The notes: generated by a model from the sequence alone, not told the origin. A stretch of DNA of 64,000 nucleotides from Limnoglobus roseus (GCF_008254045.1 NZ_CP042425.1:3906001-3970000); one strand, 5' to 3'; positions 8,427 to 16,606 are shown, counted from the first letter of the stretch. Program-made: numbers and translations.

Positions 8427-8651
8427 TCATTTGGCGACAGACGGGTTGTGCAGCTTGTGCCACTCAGCGTCTCGCTTAAAGAAGGTTTCTCCGCATTCAC
8501 GGGAGCAAAACCACCCGAAGTGATGGACTGGAGTGAACCCCTGCGATTCAAGGAGGCGACAAAATTTCTCACGCTCGGCATCAGGAGCATCACCTGCGAT
8601 CTCGCCGAGAAGCCGACTGCACTCAGTACAGACGAACTCAACGTTTGGCAC
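8427..8651 (-). CDS. Small cysteine-pair protein (74 aa)
   Basis: A GTG start at 8651 is preceded by GGAGG at a spacing of about 7. The protein has F-V-C-T-E-C-S-R near the N-terminus and G-W-F-C-S-R-E-C-G-E near the C-terminus, so it probably binds one zinc ion with four Cys. It lies 76 bases upstream of the other zinc-ribbon gene on the same strand and could share a transcript with it. Family and function are unknown. Confidence 0.5.
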   Translation of the reverse strand: MPNVEFVCTECSRLLGEIAGDAPDAEREKFCRLLESQGFTPVHHFGWFCSRECGETFFKRDAEWHKLHNPSVAK

Positions 8652-8826
8652 TGCACATCCTCCTGGTAGCCCCGATCCCACCCGATCGACCATGCCACCG
8701 CTGTTGGCAGCATTTTCAACCCGTTGCAGGACTGCCAAATAGGGTCACTGGTCATTTTCGTCTGGAACCACCAGCAAATCCAGAGGAATCCACGCAGCCA
8801 AATCGTGCCACACAGACTCTACCCTA

Positions 8827-8855
8827 TTGACACTGTTCGGAACGTGCCGTAAGAT
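8827..8855 (+). promoter_or_regulatory. Sigma-70-like promoter of the serine recombinase
   Basis: TTGACA at 8827-8832, a 17-base spacer, and TAAGAT at 8850-8855. The recombinase ATG is 28 bases downstream, with GAGG at 8871-8874 as ribosome site. This is the best consensus promoter I noticed in the window. Confidence 0.65.
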
Positions 8856-8882
8856 CACGTCAGGAACAACGAGGACACGAAC

Positions 8883-9485
8883 ATGACCGTGGCCGCTTAC
8901 ATCCGAGTCAGCACCCGCCGACAGAACGACGACGGCCAGCGGGCTGAAGTGAAGAAGTGGTTGGACGCCAACGGCATCGACCCGAAGAAGGTGGAGTGGT
9001 ACTGCGACAAGGAGTCCGGCACGACAATGAAGCGGCCTGAGTTCGACCGCTTGCAAGCCGACATCTTTCACGGCAAGGTCAAGACGGTCGTGTTGTGGAA
9101 GCTGGATCGGCTCTCCCGCCGCCTCAAGGACGGCGTGGCGACGTTGGCCGACTGGTCGGAGCGGGGGTTGCGGGTCGTCGTCGTGACGCAACAACTCGAC
9201 TTCAATGGCTCCGTGGGCCGCATGATTGCGGCGTTGCTGTTGGGGCTGGCCGAGATTGAGAACGAGTACCGCAAGGAGCGTCAGGCGGCTGGGATCGAAC
9301 AGGCGAAGAAGAAGGGCAAGTACAAGGGCCGGGCCAACGGGACGTTGAAGGGGAACCCGGCCCGTGTTGTTGAACTCCGTGACAAGGGGCTGACGGCCCC
9401 GGAGATCAGCACGGCGTTGGGTGTTTCGCTGCGGACGGTGTGGCGGTACATGGGCCGGGGCAACAACGAGCCGGTGAAGGCGTAA
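8883..9485 (+). CDS. Serine recombinase (resolvase/invertase type), 200 aa
   Basis: A small serine recombinase. The catalytic domain starts A-A-Y-I-R-V-S-T-R-R-Q with nucleophile S10. It continues with L-W-K-L-D-R-L-S-R-R, the conserved Arg-containing active-site segment, and then I-E-N-E-Y-R-K-E-R at the start of the long E-helix. The C-terminus has a helix-turn-helix of the Hin/resolvase type (A-P-E-I-S-T-A-L-G-V-S-L-R-T-V-W-R-Y). Length is normal for this subfamily. A consensus promoter and GAGG precede it and a GC-rich hairpin follows. With the tyrosine recombinase it gives the element two different recombination enzymes. Confidence 0.9.
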   Translation: MTVAAYIRVSTRRQNDDGQRAEVKKWLDANGIDPKKVEWYCDKESGTTMKRPEFDRLQADIFHGKVKTVVLWKLDRLSRRLKDGVATLADWSERGLRVVVVTQQLDFNGSVGRMIAALLLGLAEIENEYRKERQAAGIEQAKKKGKYKGRANGTLKGNPARVVELRDKGLTAPEISTALGVSLRTVWRYMGRGNNEPVKA

Positions 9486-9504
9486 TCGGTGACGTGAAGG
9501 TGTG

Positions 9505-9538
9505 GCCCAGCCCGGCCGCGAAGCGGCCGTGGCTGGGC
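9505..9538 (+). terminator. GC-rich hairpin after serine recombinase
   Basis: GCCCAGCC then CGGCCGC pair through a GAA loop with GCGGCCG and GGCTGGGC, leaving one bulged T. There is no T-run. The position 20 bases after the stop suggests a terminator. Confidence 0.6.
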
Positions 9539-9638
9539 AGTCACCACGACATTCCTTCAAGGTCGCCGCTCAGGGAAGGAAATTCACCAATCCGGGGAAT
9601 TGTCGGTGAGAATTGTTCGCCGGTGGATAGATACCACC

Positions 9639-10004
9639 ATGAACAACCCATCCATGCCGGGCGTCTTCTCCCGGTACAAACAAGAGAAGTACACCGCCTT
9701 CCAGACGTGGCTCACCACCAAGCACGGCCAGACCATCTACACCCTGTTCCGGCAGTTCTCCGAGACGTACCGCAACGCCGGTCACGCCCGCTGCGGAGCC
9801 AACCTCATCGGCAATAGAATTCGCTGGGAAATGAGCGTGGGAGAGTACGTCGGGTTCAAGGTGAGCAACGACTACTTGCCGATGTTGGCCCGCCAGATGG
9901 TGATTGACCAGCCGGACTACGCCGACTTCTTCACCTTCCACGACACGGCCACCCGGAAGGCGTTGGAAGCCGTCGCAGTGGGCGGCTCAGATATGAATAT
10001 CTAA
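9639..10004 (+). CDS. Phage/island-type hypothetical protein (121 aa)
   Basis: Starts M-N-N-P-S-M-P-G-V-F-S-R-Y-K-Q-E-K-Y. The end reads V-S-N-D-Y-L-P-M-L-A-R and P-D-Y-A-D-F-F-T-F-H. The pattern I-R-W-E, V-x-N-D-Y-x-P-x-x-A-R and P-x-x-x-x-F-F is one I associate with small proteins on phages and genomic islands, sometimes described as winged-helix or nuclease-associated. I cannot name a function. It lies between the recombinase and the Rep-like gene. Confidence 0.55.
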   Translation: MNNPSMPGVFSRYKQEKYTAFQTWLTTKHGQTIYTLFRQFSETYRNAGHARCGANLIGNRIRWEMSVGEYVGFKVSNDYLPMLARQMVIDQPDYADFFTFHDTATRKALEAVAVGGSDMNI

Positions 10005-10050
10005 TACGCCAAACACGACGAGGAGGATGACGCACTGGTAAAATGAAGAA

Positions 10051-10083
10051 CCCGCCGCACGGCTGCGAACCAAGTGCGGCGGG
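10051..10083. repeat. 10-bp perfect inverted repeat upstream of rep-like gene
   Basis: CCCGCCGCAC and GTGCGGCGGG with a 13-base loop, ending 14 bases before the chosen rep-like ATG. It may be a terminator, an attenuator or a replication-control site. Confidence 0.6.
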
Positions 10084-10097
10084 TCAAGAAACGTACC

Positions 10098-11159
10098 ATG
10101 TTACATAGTACCCCAGCACCGAGATTGTTTCAACTCCGTCCGAGGAAGCGGGTTCGGCCCCTTCACTACACCGAGGACGGGTGGCATACCCTTGACGGCT
10201 ACTTGTACGAGGCCGACAAGCTGGCCCGGTGCGTCCAGTGGGCCAGAAGAAAATACTTCACGTCCGAGTTCACGGCCTTCGCCAGTATCAACTTCACCGA
10301 GGACATAACCGCTGCTGAAATGAAGGCGTTGTGGCCGAAGGTATGCCGCTATCTGTCGAACAAGAAGGTCGTCGCCTTGTACGTCTGCGAGGCCAGCCGC
10401 CGCTCCAACCACTTCAACTTCCACATGCTCTTGCGGAGCCGGACGCCCGACCTGTTGGCGTTGTTGAAGCAAGCTACGAAGACTGTGAAGACGAACATCA
10501 AGTTGGAGCCGTACAACCCCGGCGAGGGCCGGTACACCGTCAGGTACATGGTGAAGGCGAGGACGGCGAAGTACAAGAACGGCGAACTGGTCAGCCGTGA
10601 CCGCTGGGCAAAGAAGCGGGTGCTGTTCCGGCAAATACTCAAGATGCGGAAGTACGGGTTCATCGGCCCGTTCTGGCCGCAAGGAATGAACAAGGAAAGC
10701 GTCTGGAAGGAGATCGTCGCCCACGAACGGAAGATCAACGACGGCCTTCAACAGCCGGGTGCGGAAGAGTACGCCCGTGAGATGTACGAACTCACGCAGG
10801 GCTTCTTCTCGTTGAGTCGGGTTCGCCGCTCCGTGGGCTACTTCGGTGTCCCGTCCGGTTGGGTTCCCAAGTTGGACGACGATCTTGTTGTTGTCGAAGA
10901 TCATGACGCCGACGCCGAGATACCCACACCAGCCGCCGCCAAGCCACTACCGCAGAAGCCCGTTAAACCGCTCTGGAAGCCCCTACGAGCCGTCGAAATG
11001 ATCGGGGTGATGAAAGACCGCCCGGAGCGTCCTGCGGCCACCTACGGGCCGCTCATGACGACAAGGTGCGAACCGCCTGACCAGACGGCCCGGCCACCGC
11101 CCCGAAGGGTAGATTTGGAGGGTAGGCGGTCGAAACTACCCTTGCATCTACCCTTTTAA
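10098..11159 (+). CDS. Rolling-circle replication initiator-like (HUH-type) protein, 353 aa
   Basis: A probable single-strand nicking protein. Three features resemble Rep proteins: a hydrophobic strand with F-T-A-F-A-S-I-N-F-T at 58-67 (motif 1 position), N-H-F-N-F-H-M-L-L at 104-112 (motif 2 with two His, although not a strict H-x-H), and Y-T-V-R-Y-M-V-K-A at 146-154 (motif 3, candidate catalytic Tyr plus Lys). The C-terminal 100 residues are proline-rich and probably disordered. The ATG at 10098 is preferred to a GTG inside the upstream hairpin. The last 55 coding bases form a long hairpin and include the right copy of the element motif. The assignment rests on motifs only. Confidence 0.5.
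   Translation: MLHSTPAPRLFQLRPRKRVRPLHYTEDGWHTLDGYLYEADKLARCVQWARRKYFTSEFTAFASINFTEDITAAEMKALWPKVCRYLSNKKVVALYVCEASRRSNHFNFHMLLRSRTPDLLALLKQATKTVKTNIKLEPYNPGEGRYTVRYMVKARTAKYKNGELVSRDRWAKKRVLFRQILKMRKYGFIGPFWPQGMNKESVWKEIVAHERKINDGLQQPGAEEYAREMYELTQGFFSLSRVRRSVGYFGVPSGWVPKLDDDLVVVEDHDADAEIPTPAAAKPLPQKPVKPLWKPLRAVEMIGVMKDRPERPAATYGPLMTTRCEPPDQTARPPPRRVDLEGRRSKLPLHLPF
11105..11155 (+). repeat. Long hairpin at the end of the rep-like gene, containing the right element motif
   Basis: AAGGGTAGAT (11105-11114) pairs with ATCTACCCTT (11146-11155), and AGGGTAG (11119-11125) pairs with CTACCCT (11136-11142). The right motif copy at 11131-11155 (minus strand) is one arm. The hairpin is followed by TTTTAA and could also terminate transcription. 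Confidence 0.7.
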
Positions 11160-11190
11160 CCCCTTAAAACACAGGGGAATACTACTGGCA

Positions 11191-11209
11191 GTCAGGTGCA
11201 GCGCCTGAC
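11191..11209. repeat. GTCAGG inverted repeat at right edge
   Basis: GTCAGG and CCTGAC with a 7-base loop. The same GTCAGGT word occurs in the left-edge inverted repeat at 5675 and, inverted, at 5761. Confidence 0.45.
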
Positions 11210-11212
11210 ATG

Positions 11213-11791
11213 TTAGCATCCAGTCATCGTGAGAGCGAGGCCCGGTGGTCGGATCAACCGCACCTGCCGGTCGTTCGGATCCACCTTGATCTCGATCCGG
11301 GTGACGGGCCAAGCGGCGGGTATGTGGTGCCCCACGGCCCGAAGCAGCACCCACTGACGGCGACCGCGGGGAGCAGCAAGACGATCGACAGCCGCCTGCG
11401 TTTCTGCATCCCGACGCTCTCCGCCGCCGAACAGAGAATGAGTCTGCGCGGGCGCAGACGAACACGGGAAGTGGATTGGACCGGGCCGGCGGCCGTACGT
11501 CAAGGCTGGGTCAGAAGTTACGGCGACCTGGCCCCCAATCGACCGCGCAGCCTCACACGGTAACGCACCCCGTCGCCAGGCCGTCACCCAGCGTCCCGCT
11601 GGCTTTGCACCACCCAGGCGTCCTTGTTCCGCACGTGCGCGTCGATCATCGTCGGCGTGCAGCGGGATGACGGGCCACTTGAGTTGGGTCGCGTACCCGA
11701 GGGCGGCGGCCAGGAGCGGGTTCGGGTCGGGGATCAGTTCGGCCACGCGGTCCCCGTGATGGTTCGGGACGCATCGCGTTCGGGTGTCCAT
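11213..11791 (-). pseudogene. Decayed bifunctional primase/polymerase (PrimPol)-like fragment
   Basis: The N-terminus reads N-P-L-L-A-A-A-L-G-Y-A-T-Q-L-K-W-P-V-I-P-L-H, which matches the opening helix and strand of plasmid/phage PrimPol domains (A-L-x-Y-A-x-x-G-W-P-V-F-P-L). After about 45 residues the sequence no longer looks like a coding sequence and no catalytic DxD is seen. It is probably the 5' end of a plasmid-type primase gene that has lost its frame. Confidence 0.4.
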
Positions 11792-11879
11792 CACGCGGTC
11801 GCCGGCGGCCCCGCGTGTGATCGGGGGCAGGGGTTTGAGATCGTAAGTGGACAAGGGCGGGGGCCGTGACGGCTCCCGC

Positions 11880-12341
11880 CGCTGGTACTCCTCGAACGCC
11901 CAGTGGGGGGCATGGACACCGCCACCGTTCGGGCCGTGGTCGCCACGGTCTCGGTCTTCAGCTGTTCGGCGGCGCGGCGGAGGTGGGCGGGCAGGCGGGC
12001 CAGGACCGCGGCCACATCGACCGCGGGATCGGGTCGTGCGGGTCGGCCGGTTCGTCCTCGCCGATCCCGTGGAGGGAGTGCACGACCGCCGTGCGCCTCG
12101 TCGCCAGCTGCCGACGGAGCAGGTCCGCGGCGGTGCAAGGCGTGACCACGGCGAGGTACGCCTCGATCACGCCCCGCGCCGGGTCGAACGCCCGGCGGGC
12201 CTTCAGCAGTCGGAGGAACATTTCCTGGACGACATCGTCGGCGTCCCACCCACGGAGGCGGTGCCGGGCGGCGAGCCGTCAGGCCGTCTCCCGGACGAGG
12301 CGGCGGGCGAACGCGGATTCGGTCAACGGGGAGTTGGGCAC
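11880..12341 (-). pseudogene. Sigma-70 family factor, broken by a TGA and frameshifts
   Basis: From a possible GTG at 12341 the minus-strand frame reads L-T-E-S-A-F-A-R-R-L-V-R-E-T-A, then a TGA at 12281-12279, then R-L-A-A-R-H-R-L-R-G-W-D-A-D-D-V-V-Q-E-M-F-L-R-L-L. That is sigma region 2. Region 4 appears in another frame (A-R-L-P-A-H-L-R-R-A-A-E-Q-L-K-T-E-T-V), so a frameshift lies near 12020. The TGA may be a C-to-T change of a CGA Arg codon. An inactive sigma factor. Confidence 0.7.
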
Positions 12342-12683
12342 GGGAGCGACCCTCCCGGCCGGCTTCGAAGACGTGAACGGACCAGTGGTCGGGCCATGCC
12401 CGCCCCGTTCCCGCCTCCGCGCCACGGCCGGCGAACCTCCGGCAAAGTGCAACTCCCGGAGGAGGACGGCGTCGAGGCCGTCGACGTCGCCGCACGCCAA
12501 GCAATCCTCTCGGTCCCGGCGGATCGGGTGCAGGCTGTACTTCGCCTCCCGGGCGAAGAAGTCGTCCCGGCCGACGAGGTACTCGGCGATCGCCCGGCGG
12601 TACAACTGCCGCTCGCCCTTCAGTTGGGCGTGGACGCGGAGCTCGCTGAGGACGGGGTCGTACACAGCCCTCGACAAGTTCAT
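12342..12683 (-). pseudogene. Hypothetical protein fragment between helicase and sigma remnants
   Basis: The frame reads V-Y-D-P-V-L-S-E-L-R-V-H-A-Q, then L-Y-R-R-A-I-A-E-Y-L-V-G-R-D-D-F-F-A and D-V-D-G-L-D-A-V-L-L-R-E-L-H-F-A-G-G. It looks like a real protein segment, but I cannot name the family. It joins in frame both to the helicase scrap upstream and the sigma remnant downstream, which suggests deletion junctions rather than one gene. Confidence 0.4.
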
Positions 12684-13000
12684 CTGTGACGCCTCGTTGA
12701 GCACGAGCAGGTCACACAGGTCGTGGCCGAACAGTTGCTTGGGCTACTTCTGCTTGACCATCCCGTACGTGCCGCCGGGCGTGATGCCGATGACCGCCCA
12801 CGGGTGCTCTCGGATCGCGTCCGCGTTGGCCTCCCTGCCTTTGTCCTTCTCCGCGTCCTTCGACAGTGGGATGACGCCGGCGGGCACCGCGTCCTTCGGC
12901 GGAGCCCGGTACCGGGCACGTCGAGGAGACACATGTCGAAGTGCTCGTCGAACCGCGGGCGGTCTGTCGCCCGCAAGTCGCGGACGTTCGCCAGCACCGT
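12662..13000 (-). pseudogene. SF1-helicase (AAA_11/12-like) remnant
   Basis: The frame gives I-P-L-S-K-D-A-E-K-D-K-G, H-P-W-A-V-I-G-I-T-P-G-G-T and M-V-K-Q-K, then a TAG, then P-K-Q-L-F-G-H-D-L-C-D-L-L-V-L-N-E-A-S-Q-M. The last block matches the Walker B D-E-A-S-Q of superfamily 1 helicases, with Asp changed to Asn. The motor domain is otherwise missing. Nonsense and loss of the Walker Asp show decay. Confidence 0.5.
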
Positions 13001-13021
13001 CGGTAGTCAAAGTCGTGAAAC

Positions 13022-15346
13022 TTATGGGGAAACCATCCCACGGCGTGCCTGGAGGTACGCCAGCCACTCAAGAGCGTCGGACAGCGGTCCCGAGGGCACG
13101 GCCCCGGGGCCGCGCAGGCCGGCCCCGCCGGTCCCGGGCGGTGAGTTCTCGATTCGGGCAAAGTCAGGGGCGAGCGGATCCTGAGAAACGAATTGGATTC
13201 GCCCTTCGAGGAAATTCAACCACGCTGCACCGGAGTGGTCGGTGGACCAGTTCTCCTGGGACGCCCACGACCGGCTCTCGCGAGCGTCTTGCGATGCGGC
13301 GAAGTGAATCGGCTCGCCCGGGCCAGAAAAGGCGTTGTCGAACAGCGCCACGGAGACTTTGGCCAGTTCACCCTTTTCGTACCGCTCGACGCGAACGGGC
13401 GAACGGGCCGTGCTTAGAAACGTATTCCGGCCGAATAGCACCTCGGGCTGACCTTTCGCCGGTGCGAAGCGGGTCGTACCCAGTGCCACACAACAATCGT
13501 CCGCCTGAAAAATGTTCTCAAGGAAGGCCCACCGCGCGTGACCGAGTTGCAACCAGAGGTTTTGCGAGGCGTCCGTGAACACGCACCGCTCGATCCGGGC
13601 CTCCGTCCGGACCCCGGGGTTTGTAACGTGCGTGTTCACCGTCCCCTCCACCCAGCACCGACGAACGGTCAAGGGCATCGCGGCGGAGTTCCGAAAGTCA
13701 AAGGCTAAAATGACGAGATACTGTTCCGGTCGCGGATGGGCAGCCCGCAACCAGAGGCAGTCTTCAACGACGCACGGACCACCGATGGAGAGACGCCAGG
13801 CCGAGGCGTCGGCGGTGTTCTGCGGTGGCGGGTCGGCTTGAAAGGTCAGGCCGTGGAGCCGCAATCCCGCCCCGGCGGCGATGGTCGCACCCGCGTAACA
13901 GACCCGACCATTCTTCGGCGGGATGTTTTTGTTGACTTGATATTTCGTTGTTCGCAAGCTCGCGCCGGTGCGGCTGAAAATCCCGATATCGGTCACATCG
14001 GGCGGGACAGAAAGACCCACCGATCCGTCCGGCAGCGGGGCGAAATCGGTGTACGGCCCCGCGTCTAATATCTCGATGGCTTCGCCCGATCGCACTGCGG
14101 CCAGTGCGGCAAGAAGGCTCCGGAACTCGGCCCCGCCGTCCTGCCGAACGGTGCGAATCCGTCGGCCGCGCAGCCACTCGTCCAGTGGGGGCGGTTGTTC
14201 CAAACGCCATCCGCTGAGAACAGATTGACTTTTGTCCGCCACGGGCAGTGGCCGATCGGCCACCGGGTTGGCATCGTCGGCCTTCGGCTTCGGTGGCCGA
14301 GAGTCGAGCCAAAGGCCGAGGCAACCCAGCGTACCCAGTGCAATGAGTAGCGCGAAAGCCCCGACCCACCGGCGGGCCGTCGGTTTGGCGTTGGGTCGGT
14401 ATTTCTGGGTCTCCGTCGTGTCGGCCGCCGCTGAAACGGTCCGCAACGCGGTGCGCGAATCGGGCTCGGGTTCGACTTGTAACAAACGCCGTTCCACGTC
14501 CTCGGCGGTCGGCCGCCGCAGGGGGTCTTTGAACAAACAATCGCGGACCACTGTCGAGAAAGCGTCCGGCAGAATTGGGAATAGCTCGTTCAGCGGCGGC
14601 GGATCGTACTCGGCAATCAGCCGCAGGGAGGCCGCCTGCGATCGGCCGCGGAACGGGTTGCGACCGCTCACCAACTCGTACAACACGCAGCCGAGGCTAA
14701 AAACGTCCGCGGGACTGCCTACCCGCGAATCGTCGACCTGCTCGGGAGCCATGTAATGGGGTGTGCCGATCAGCGCGTGGACGGACGTGAAACTCTGATC
14801 CGCGTCTTGCCGGCGGGCGATCCCGAAGTCGAGGAGTTTGACGCGGGGCGGACGCCCGGGAATGTGTTGAAGGAAGATGTTCCCCGGCTTGATGTCCCGG
14901 TGAACGAGGTTTTGGCGGTGGGCTTCGGCGAGGGCGGAAGCGACTTCGCGCCCGATTCGAACCGTCTCGTCCGTCGTGAACGCCGGGCCCCTTTTGAGGC
15001 GGTCGGTCAGCGATTCGCCTTCCAGCAGCTCCATCACCAAGAAGAGGACCGGCCCGTCTTCCCCGACGTGAACGACGCGGACCACGCCATCGTGCCGCAG
15101 GCCGGCCGTGAGCCGAGCTTCCTGTAGGAACCGCTGCCGGGCAGTGGTGTGGTGCGCGATGGCCGGGTTCAAAACCTTGACCGCCGCCGTGCTTTGGAGG
15201 GACCGGTGCCGGGCGCGGTACACGACGCCCATGCCGCCCGCCCCTAACGCGGCGGTAAGCTCGTAGTCCCCCAGCCGACTCGGAAGGGGGAGCAGATCGA
15301 CGGCGGGCGGCTCGCTCGATTCGGAAGGTTGAGTCGGCGTATCCAT
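13022..15346 (-). CDS. Hanks-type Ser/Thr kinase with predicted extracellular beta-helix domain (774 aa)
   Basis: A membrane-bound signalling kinase. The kinase domain runs from about 27 to 290: G-A-G-G-M-G at 35-40, A-V-K with K57, H-R-D-I-K-P-G-N at 149-156, D-F-G at 173-175, and A-P-E-Q near 200. A single membrane segment lies at about 327-347. The C-terminal 400 residues have the short beta-strand pattern of a right-handed parallel beta-helix (repeated V-E-x-C, G-x-T-F-x-A) and would be outside the cytoplasm. The ATG at 15346 (M-D-T-P-T-Q) is used; the frame is open to 15631 but without kinase-like sequence there. It is divergent from the LuxR-type regulator. The ligand is unknown. Confidence 0.85.
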   Translation of the reverse strand: MDTPTQPSESSEPPAVDLLPLPSRLGDYELTAALGAGGMGVVYRARHRSLQSTAAVKVLNPAIAHHTTARQRFLQEARLTAGLRHDGVVRVVHVGEDGPVLFLVMELLEGESLTDRLKRGPAFTTDETVRIGREVASALAEAHRQNLVHRDIKPGNIFLQHIPGRPPRVKLLDFGIARRQDADQSFTSVHALIGTPHYMAPEQVDDSRVGSPADVFSLGCVLYELVSGRNPFRGRSQAASLRLIAEYDPPPLNELFPILPDAFSTVVRDCLFKDPLRRPTAEDVERRLLQVEPEPDSRTALRTVSAAADTTETQKYRPNAKPTARRWVGAFALLIALGTLGCLGLWLDSRPPKPKADDANPVADRPLPVADKSQSVLSGWRLEQPPPLDEWLRGRRIRTVRQDGGAEFRSLLAALAAVRSGEAIEILDAGPYTDFAPLPDGSVGLSVPPDVTDIGIFSRTGASLRTTKYQVNKNIPPKNGRVCYAGATIAAGAGLRLHGLTFQADPPPQNTADASAWRLSIGGPCVVEDCLWLRAAHPRPEQYLVILAFDFRNSAAMPLTVRRCWVEGTVNTHVTNPGVRTEARIERCVFTDASQNLWLQLGHARWAFLENIFQADDCCVALGTTRFAPAKGQPEVLFGRNTFLSTARSPVRVERYEKGELAKVSVALFDNAFSGPGEPIHFAASQDARESRSWASQENWSTDHSGAAWLNFLEGRIQFVSQDPLAPDFARIENSPPGTGGAGLRGPGAVPSGPLSDALEWLAYLQARRGMVSP

Positions 15347-15616
15347 TCGGAAGTGCCCGACCTTTCGGAAGCCAATGATGAAACAATTGTTCCCGGAGCG
15401 TTGAATTCCGGAGTGGACCCCGATTCCACTTCCCGCTCGAAGCGATCCCCCCCTTGGGTTTCCGCTTTTCGCGGGCAACGTCCGTTCGACCGGTATCCCG
15501 GGGGAGAACCGGGCCAGCCCTCCAATCCTTGTGGAAGTGGGAACACCGTGGTATATTTTCACCTTCGCACCGGGCTTCAGCCATCCCCCTGAACAGGGGT
15601 GAATCCCAAGACGTTC

Positions 15617-16414
15617 ATGAGCAAATCTCAACGAGTGACCGCCGCGGACGAGGTCGCAATCTTGCGACTGATGAACGAATGCCGAGAGTTAGGCGACGAT
15701 GCGATGGCGTGGCAACAACGCCTCATTTCCGGCCTCCAGAAGTTGACCGGCGGCATGGTGGCCGCGGTCGGCCCGACCCCGCCACTCCGGGGTGAGTTGG
15801 GCGTCCTTCAAGAATGGGTCGGTCAGCAACTCGGCGGGGGGTGGCCTTCCGAGTCGTTGCGTCGGAAGTGGGAGGCACTCGCGGCGGACCCGATGGCGAT
15901 GCAGGCACACCCGGCCGTGTCGGCCTTCTGGGCGATGCCCGAACCGAGCCTGTCCCTGACCCGGCGGGAGATTGTTCCGGACCACGTTTGGGATCGTTCG
16001 CCGTTTGTCAACGACCTGTTGCGTGCGGACGGGATGGACGAGGGATTGGTATCACGAGCCGACGTGCCGGTCATCGGCGGGGGCTACGTGTTGACCGTGG
16101 TACGGGCGAAAGGCGAGCAGGCGTTTTCACGACGGGCCGGCGCGGTCGTGGCGGCGCTACTTCGCGAGTTGGAACCCCATCTTGGTCGCGGACTGTTTCT
16201 CACCAGCCAGCCGAACCTGCACGGCCTTAGCCCCCGGCTCCGGCAAGTACTGGGCTGCCTGCTCGACGGGGATTCGGAAAAGGAGGCGGCCCTGCGGTGT
16301 CGTTTACACCCGACCACCGTCCACGAGTACGTCAAGCACCTCTACCGGCATTTTGGCGTGTCCAGCCGGGCCGAACTGTTGGCGTACTTCCTGCGGCGGT
16401 ACCCACGACGGTGA
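15617..16414 (+). CDS. LuxR-type HTH transcriptional regulator (265 aa)
   Basis: The C-terminus is a LuxR/FixJ-type helix-turn-helix: L-S-P-R-L-R-Q-V-L-G-C-L-L-D-G-D-S-E-K-E-A-A, then T-T-V-H-E-Y-V-K-H-L-Y-R-H-F-G-V. The N-terminal 190 residues look like a GAF- or PAS-like sensor with no receiver Asp pattern. The start at 15617 (M-S-K-S-Q-R-V) is chosen; a GTG at 15599 is the alternative and neither has a strong ribosome site. It lies divergent from the kinase at 13022-15346, with 270 bases between the starts, so the kinase may modulate it; that link is inference. Confidence 0.8.
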   Translation: MSKSQRVTAADEVAILRLMNECRELGDDAMAWQQRLISGLQKLTGGMVAAVGPTPPLRGELGVLQEWVGQQLGGGWPSESLRRKWEALAADPMAMQAHPAVSAFWAMPEPSLSLTRREIVPDHVWDRSPFVNDLLRADGMDEGLVSRADVPVIGGGYVLTVVRAKGEQAFSRRAGAVVAALLRELEPHLGRGLFLTSQPNLHGLSPRLRQVLGCLLDGDSEKEAALRCRLHPTTVHEYVKHLYRHFGVSSRAELLAYFLRRYPRR

Positions 16415-16606
16415 CCCCCAGCGACCTCCGCGGTGGGGCCGCCGAGTTGACGAGCGTGCGAAGGGGCCCCTACCTACGGGCAACCCTGGATTGGTGCCGC
16501 GGACGCCACAGGCACAGGCCCGAGCCGATGGCGACCGAACTTGTCCCCGAGCGTCCCGGCGGATACCACCCGCCCCGTTCGCGTTACCACCGACCGGGAG
16601 GGGCAT

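Larger units (their letters stand above)
5675..11209. mobile_element. Candidate integrated element with tyrosine recombinase, serine recombinase and Rep-like protein
   Basis: This roughly 5.5-kb segment carries a tyrosine-recombinase-like gene at its left end, four small genes, a serine recombinase, a phage-like small gene and a rolling-circle-initiator-like gene at its right end. Near each edge lies a copy of one motif in opposite orientation: AAGGGTAGATG, four variable bases, then GGTAGTTTCG. The copies are at 5721-5745 on plus and 11131-11155 on minus, with 21 of 25 bases identical. GTCAGG-containing inverted repeats lie just outside both copies (5675-5767 and 11191-11209). Exact ends and target duplication are not established. 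Confidence 0.6.
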
